Shown here piece after piece: positions 59,356 to 64,000 of a stretch of 64,000 nucleotides of DNA. The position numbers and the translations under genes are program-made. The first letter of the stretch is position 1. Every line of letters starts with the position of its first letter. This DNA is from Burkholderia lata (GTDB lineage: Bacteria > Pseudomonadota > Gammaproteobacteria > Burkholderiales > Burkholderiaceae): the NCBI RefSeq assembly GCF_902499335.1, contig NZ_CABVQK010000012.1, positions 186,001 through 250,000 on the forward strand, read 5' to 3'. A model generated the notes under the pieces. The model saw only the letters and a program-made list of their open reading frames with translations, was not told the origin of the DNA and made no database searches.

Positions 59356-62046
59356 CTAGGCTTTACTGGCGCCCGGTCGCAGCGCACGGATCATCACGGT
59401 TTCGATATCGTTGTTCTTCTGCTCGGTCGTATGGCCCAGTTCGTCGGTGACGCCGCTCAGGCGCGTGCCATCGCCGCGAACGATCTCGTACGGATGGTTC
59501 TTGAGTGGATCGCCCGTGATGCGGTCGCGCAAGATGTACTTGTCATTGAACGCCGGCTTCGGAAGGCTATTCATGTGCTCGGCCACCGAACTGGGTCCCT
59601 GCCGGCTGAACGACGCCGACTTGACGGTACGCGCACCGCGGGTGCCGTCCTCGATGCCTTCGGCGGTAATCCGGATATACGAGCCACCGCACTTGAGCAT
59701 CAGTTCGGTCTTTGCGTCGATCACGATGCTGCCGTTGTTGCTCTTGAGCGTGAGGCCGAGTTCGGAAAGCAGGCGCAACTGGTCGCTGAGTGCCTGGATA
59801 TCGACCGCGCCTTTTCCTGCGATCAGCTTCATGCCGGCGCGCTGGACGAAGATGCTGATTTTCTCCGCAACGCCCGCCACCAGCGATTTACCGACCGCCC
59901 AGTACGTGTCCTTGCCGCTCACCAAATTCAGGTGTTCGTCGGCCACCAGCTGCGCCGACGCGCGTGTGGTCAAGCCCATGCTTTCCTGACTCGATCCGAG
60001 CATGACGGGCTTGGCAAAGGCGTTTGCATTGCCGGTCCCGCCGCCGGCTGTGCTGCCGCCATTGGACACGCCCGCCTTGTTGTGCTGGGTCGCCTTCGCG
60101 AACGCGGCGAGGGCTTCACGTCCCGGCTTCAGGTCCTCGCCCCTGGCCGTCGCGCTGGCAGAGGACAGCGACTCGACCAGCAGATCGGCGCGTGCCAGGA
60201 TCTCGCGTGGCTGGCTGGTATCAAGTGGCTGGCCATCGACGCTGGTGGAGTGGGTACTGAAGTACAGCCCCTCGCCTGCGTGAATCGCGCCGGCGTTATC
60301 GGTACGCAGCGTAAAACCGCTACCCACATAGGCGCCCCGGGTATTGCCGTTCTGGACGATCTGGTAACCGAGATGCAGGCCGCTCATGCCGTGGCTGCTC
60401 ATCACGCGCATCCGCGGCTGGCCGGTCGAGTCGTCCATGACCTGTTGGTTGTAGCCACCGCCGCCGCCATACTCCCGTGACTGATAGCCAGACATCAGGC
60501 CGTTCGAATGCCACTGCGGCTTTGCCGTGCCGTTGTACACGCGGTGAAGCGCAATCGGGCGGTCGATGTCGTTGCCGATATGGCCGATCAGCAGTTCCTC
60601 ACCCGCGCGCGGCATGTGGACACTGCCATAGCCCTCGCCGGTGTCGGACTGCGCGATGCGCACCCAGCACGACGCGCGGTCGTCACCTTCGTTGAGCCGA
60701 TCCCAGATGAACAGCACCTTCACCCGGTTCAGTTCGTCGGTATAGCATTCCTGGCCTTTGGGGCCTGCCACGATCGCTGATTCCAGCTTCGCTTCGGGCT
60801 TGCGATGTTCGAACGGGCTGCGGTAGGGAACTGTCGTGCGCTGCGCCTCGATGGCGATCCGGTAAAACCCCGTCGATCCGTCAGCGTGGCTCACGCCGAA
60901 CGTCTGGTCGGGGTCGTCGGCACGAGCCTGCGCCAGCGCATGACTCAGGCTGTGGGGAAAATTCGTTTCATGCCCGGAGAGCGGTAGGTTGTTCTCGATG
61001 GTCCACTCCACCTCGATGCTCGCGAATTCGTTCTGGTTCGCGGCGTCATGATCGTGCTCCGGATGTCCGGTCAGCGTGAAGCGCCGACCCGCATCGATGG
61101 CACGTAGACCGCCGATGCCATGAAAGCGTTTGGCCTGCGACTCCCACTCCTCCATGCGGATCTTCGACAAATGGTCGCCCCGATCCTGTTCCGGATACGT
61201 ATAGCCACCGGTGTATTCATAGACTTCTGCTTGCGCGGGTAACGCACCCTGGTTGGCCATCGTCGGCACCGACGTCGCTTTCGGATTGAAGGGCGTCGAA
61301 GGATTTTTGTAGTCGAAGGTGCGCGTCGACAACAACACGGATTGCAGCGTCCGGGTCCCTGCCCATTGGGTCAGGGCATCGGCCTCGCTGTGTATGCCCG
61401 CACGATAGAACTCAACGGTGGCCGGCGACAACGGTTCGAGCGTGTCGAGGCGATCGGTGATCACCAGCGTATGCGATTTGCCATCGGTGGCCTGCTGCCA
61501 GACACCGTATAGACCTTCCGACTCCAAGAGCCGGTGCACGAAGTTCCAGTCGGCCTCGTCTTGCCGGCAATAGGAACGTGCCGGCAACGGCTTCGAGAGC
61601 GCAAAGCGGTACATGCCCTTCGCCTGCGGATGTTCATTGAATACGTCTGCAATGATTTCGTCCGCGGTCTTGTCCTGCCAGTGCCGCTGGTCGCGACGGA
61701 ACCTCAGGAAGTGCATCCACGAGGAAAAACCGAGCTGATAGCTAGTAAGGCCACCGTCCGTTCCAAGCCGACGGGCCGTGTGCACATAGCCGTGATGTGA
61801 GCAATAGGAACCATCGGCCTACTGAATCCAGAGGGTCACGGCCTGGGAAATCAGCGTTTTGAGCTGAACATCGCTGGACGTGGAGACGCAGTCGAGCAGG
61901 AAGAGATAATCGCGGCCGATCCGTGAACGTCCGGTCACGCGGTGGGGCAGCAGGACATTCTGACCTGCCGGCGTGTCCAGTTTTAGAAGACGGTCCTGCT
62001 GCGATAATCCGCCGGTAATTGCCCCGATTATGTCACGCGTGCCCAT
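59356..62046 (-). pseudogene. vgrG: vgrG (T6SS spike, gp27/gp5-like) interrupted by an in-frame amber codon
   Basis: The frame runs from ATG 62046 (MGTRDIIGAITGGLSQQDRL) with AGAGG upstream, reaches TAG at 61819-61821 after 75 codons, and continues without frameshift for 820 more residues to 59356. The sequence on both sides is continuous VgrG (VTLWIQ, stop, ADGSYCSHHGYVHTARRLG). Domains: gp27-like base (about 1-370), gp5-like OB/needle (from FIWDRLNEGDDRASCWVRIA), DUF2345-type extension, and a C-terminal tail (from about 810) that may dock the lipase. One base (CAG to TAG) would explain it. Either inactivated, suppressed, or a sequence error. Confidence 0.8.
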
Positions 62047-62717
62047 ACCGCCTCTCAGTGGTTTGTTTTTTACTTCCCGCGCGATTTTACGGTGAAAAAC
62101 CCAGACGATTATTAGGAATTGAAAAAAATTCGGCGTGGTTAAGCGCGAAACGGATATTTGGGGGCAGACCGAGGCATAAACATCCGCGCAAACAAGCTCT
62201 GCTTGTGTGACGGATCTCGCACAATATCCAGTGCGTGGCGTATCTGAGTGTGCGGCGTCCTCATTGCATGGATGATTTTGCTGATCCGAACCACTGCCTC
62301 GAAAGTCTCCTGTACCAGACCACCTCCCCGATCTCGACGCAAGCGCTCGCCGACGCGCTGGCGTTCCGGGAGGGGCGCGAGTCGGCATGAGGTTGTTGCG
62401 GCAATAGCGCTGAGGTGAATTCGTATGCAGTGGTTCTGACACGTCGACCGTGGTAGCTGCCGCGCCACGTGCACAAAGTGCAGCGAAATCAGAGCAGCTA
62501 GGACAAAGTGCAGAGAGTAGCTTCCGTCTGTTCGGTGTCTGTTTTTCAGATGCTTTTGATTTCAGCGGTTGGAGTGCAAAGAGATGCGTCCCACTGCTCG
62601 CAAGGATTTGCTCCCTGTCCCAGCGAGATCGGGCCTTTTTGTTTTTGTTGGTCCGTGATGACAGGCCGGACCCAGGCGCCGCACTCGACGCGGCGGGGTG
62701 GGTCGACCGATGGCCGG
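62047..62717. other. AT-richer intergenic region upstream of vgrG, with short direct repeat
   Basis: About 670 bp. Contains a direct repeat ACAAAGTGCAG at 62473-62483 and 62503-62513 (30-bp spacing), and the vgrG promoter must lie at its left end. A possible 40-codon frame at 62268-62390 (MDDFADPNHCLESLLYQTTS) has no ribosome site and may be a gene remnant. No transposase recognised. Confidence 0.4.
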
Positions 62718-63029
62718 TCAAGTCAGCAGTTCGTGCGCGAGCCTGAACGTCGGCACCGCCAACGCGGCGAACGCCACCGTAATGACCGCGAGAATCGCCG
62801 TTCTTTTCCGCAGCAGCACGGCGATGACTATCGACAGCACGGAGAATGCGCACGTCAGCAGGATGATCCACCAGAGCGCCGCGTAGCCGGCGCCACCTTC
62901 GAAGTTCGATACGTTCCGCGTGATCAGGGTCGCGACATAACCGGCGACGGTCACACTCGCGGGCAGACTCAGCACCGAATACAGGATGAGGACGACGATC
63001 TGTCGCGGTGTCGAATCGGGAGACGTCAT
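62718..63029 (-). CDS. Small hypothetical membrane protein
   Basis: 103 residues from ATG 63029 (MTSPDSTPRQ). Three TM helices: IVVLILYSVLSLPASVTVAG, GYAALWWIILLTCAFSVLSI and AILAVITVAFAALAVPTF. No family recognised. Isolated on the minus strand between the T6SS module and glucarate dehydratase. Confidence 0.65.
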   Translation of the reverse strand: MTSPDSTPRQIVVLILYSVLSLPASVTVAGYVATLITRNVSNFEGGAGYAALWWIILLTCAFSVLSIVIAVLLRKRTAILAVITVAFAALAVPTFRLAHELLT

Positions 63030-63145
63030 GGCGAGCGCTTTTCTGTCGGATGGGTGGGCTGCCGAACCGTTCGCCGTGCAGGCCGATTCAGGCAGCCGGC
63101 AGGATGCGGACGTTTGCCGAGTTTGGCAACCACCCGCCGCCACCC

Positions 63146-64000
63146 TCACCCCCGCCCGAAACTCGGCCGCTTCGGATCGTACGTCCACCCCGGCACCAGA
63201 TAGCGCATCGCGACCGCATCGTCGCGCGCGGTGCCGCCCACCGCGTTGTACAGCGCGTGCGCGGCCTCGACCTGCGCCATGTCGAGCTCGATCCCGAGCC
63301 CCGGCCGCTCCGGCACGGCCACTTGGCCGCCGACGATCTCGAGCGGCTCGCGCGTGAGCCGCGCATCGCCTTCCTGCCAGATCCAGTGAGTATCGATCGC
63401 GGTGATCGTGCCGGGCGCGGCCGCTGCCGCATGCGTGAACATCGCGAGCGACACGTCGAAATGGTTGTTCGAGTGCGAGCCCCACGTGAGCCCCCAGTCG
63501 CGGCACAGCTGCGCGAGCCGCACCGACCCCTGCATCGTCCAGAAATGCGGATCGGCGAGCGGGATGTCGACCGCCTGCAGCCGTACCGCATGATCCATCT
63601 GCCGCCAGTCGGTCGCGATCATGTTGGTCGCGGTCGGGATTCCCGTGGCACGGCGGAATTCGGCCATCACCTCGCGGCCCGAATAACCGCCTTCCGGCCC
63701 GCACGGATCCTCCGCATACGCGAGCAGGTGGCCTTGCCCGCGGCACAGCGCGACGGCCTCGTCGAGCGACCACGCGCCGTTCGGGTCGAGCGTCGCGCGC
63801 GCGTCCGGGAAGCGCGCCTTGATCGCGGCGATCGCTTCCATCTCGTCGGCGCCGGCCATCACGCCGCCCTTCAGCTTGAAATCGGCGAAGCCGTAGCGAT
63901 CGACCGCGGCTTCGGCCTGTCGCGCGATCGCGGCCGGTGTGAGCGCTTCCTCGTTGCGCAGCCGGAACCACGGGGTGCGTGCCTGCGCTTCGTCGCGATA
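63146..64000 (-). CDS. gudD: Glucarate dehydratase, N-terminus beyond window
   Basis: The C-terminal 284 residues of an enolase-superfamily sugar-acid dehydratase converting glucarate to 5-keto-4-deoxyglucarate. The metal-binding and catalytic region is present: ADFKLKGG (catalytic Lys), TLDPNGAWSLDEA and YAEDPCGPEGG (metal ligands), and the active-site His in GSHSNNHFDVSLAMF. C-terminus VPGWTYDPKRPSFGRG. The frame is open through base 64000, so the start lies outside. Confidence 0.93.
   Translation of the reverse strand, partial: YRDEAQARTPWFRLRNEEALTPAAIARQAEAAVDRYGFADFKLKGGVMAGADEMEAIAAIKARFPDARATLDPNGAWSLDEAVALCRGQGHLLAYAEDPCGPEGGYSGREVMAEFRRATGIPTATNMIATDWRQMDHAVRLQAVDIPLADPHFWTMQGSVRLAQLCRDWGLTWGSHSNNHFDVSLAMFTHAAAAAPGTITAIDTHWIWQEGDARLTREPLEIVGGQVAVPERPGLGIELDMAQVEAAHALYNAVGGTARDDAVAMRYLVPGWTYDPKRPSFGRG

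Noticed and set aside
61785..61785. GTG at 61785 as the real start of vgrG
   Set aside because: No Shine-Dalgarno, and conserved VgrG sequence continues in frame upstream through the amber codon to ATG 62046.
62268..62390. 40-codon frame MDDFADPNHCLESLLYQTTS...
   Set aside because: It looks protein-like but has no ribosome site and no recognisable family; left as a possible gene remnant only.

Overview
This 64 kb window is high-GC chromosomal DNA from a betaproteobacterium, almost certainly a Burkholderia and most likely a Burkholderia cepacia complex species (main chromosome). The reasons are the gene order fliC-rpsU, the flhDC-motAB-che cluster linked to flhB-flhA-flhF-flhG-fliA, an ahcY-holin-metF unit preceded by an SAH riboswitch, two short H-NS proteins with the Burkholderia C-terminal motif, and a DUF2844/DUF3443 pair. 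The organism call is inference from recognised proteins; no database search was run.

Layout. 1-2.6 kb: flagellar cap fliD (cut by the window edge) and flagellin fliC on the minus strand, fliC with a near-perfect sigma-28 promoter. 3.1-12.4 kb: rpsU, a Fur-box-linked TonB-dependent siderophore receptor divergent from a PepSY membrane protein, tag, a BadF-type sugar kinase, a Cof phosphatase, aqpZ, an H-NS protein and a GT4 glycosyltransferase. 13.0-25.3 kb: flagellar master regulator flhDC, then one long motility/chemotaxis operon motA-motB-cheY-cheA-cheW-mcp-cheR-cheD-cheB-cheY-cheZ, also headed by a sigma-28 promoter. 25.6-29.3 kb: small accessory genes (DUF2844, DUF3443, VOC, lipoprotein, DUF805). 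29.6-36.2 kb: flhB-flhA-flhF-flhG-fliA, translationally coupled. 36.3-39.3 kb: SAH riboswitch, ahcY, holin-like protein and metF (activated methyl cycle). 39.3-51.9 kb: metabolic and transport genes, a second H-NS, a CDF metal transporter, an Lrp regulator, an exonuclease/metallo-beta-lactamase pair and rlpA. 52-55.4 kb: rsmI divergent from yraN-diaA-dolP-cytochrome c, then tRNA-Ala(CGC).

Downstream of the tRNA (about 55.5-62.1 kb) lies a less GC-biased type VI secretion accessory module on the minus strand: vgrG, a Tle4-like lipase, a Tli4-like immunity protein, a PAAR tip protein and a 36-residue lipoprotein. The vgrG frame carries an in-frame amber codon after residue 75. The window ends with a small membrane protein and the C-terminal part of glucarate dehydratase.

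How it works together: FlhDC should drive the flagellar export genes and fliA (inferred from the enteric hierarchy); FliA (sigma-28) then drives fliC and the motA-cheZ operon through the two promoters seen here. The most distinctive observations are the amber-interrupted vgrG in an effector-immunity module, an FlhG whose P-loop lacks both signature lysines, the SAH riboswitch, and a hairpin-rich leader upstream of rlpA.
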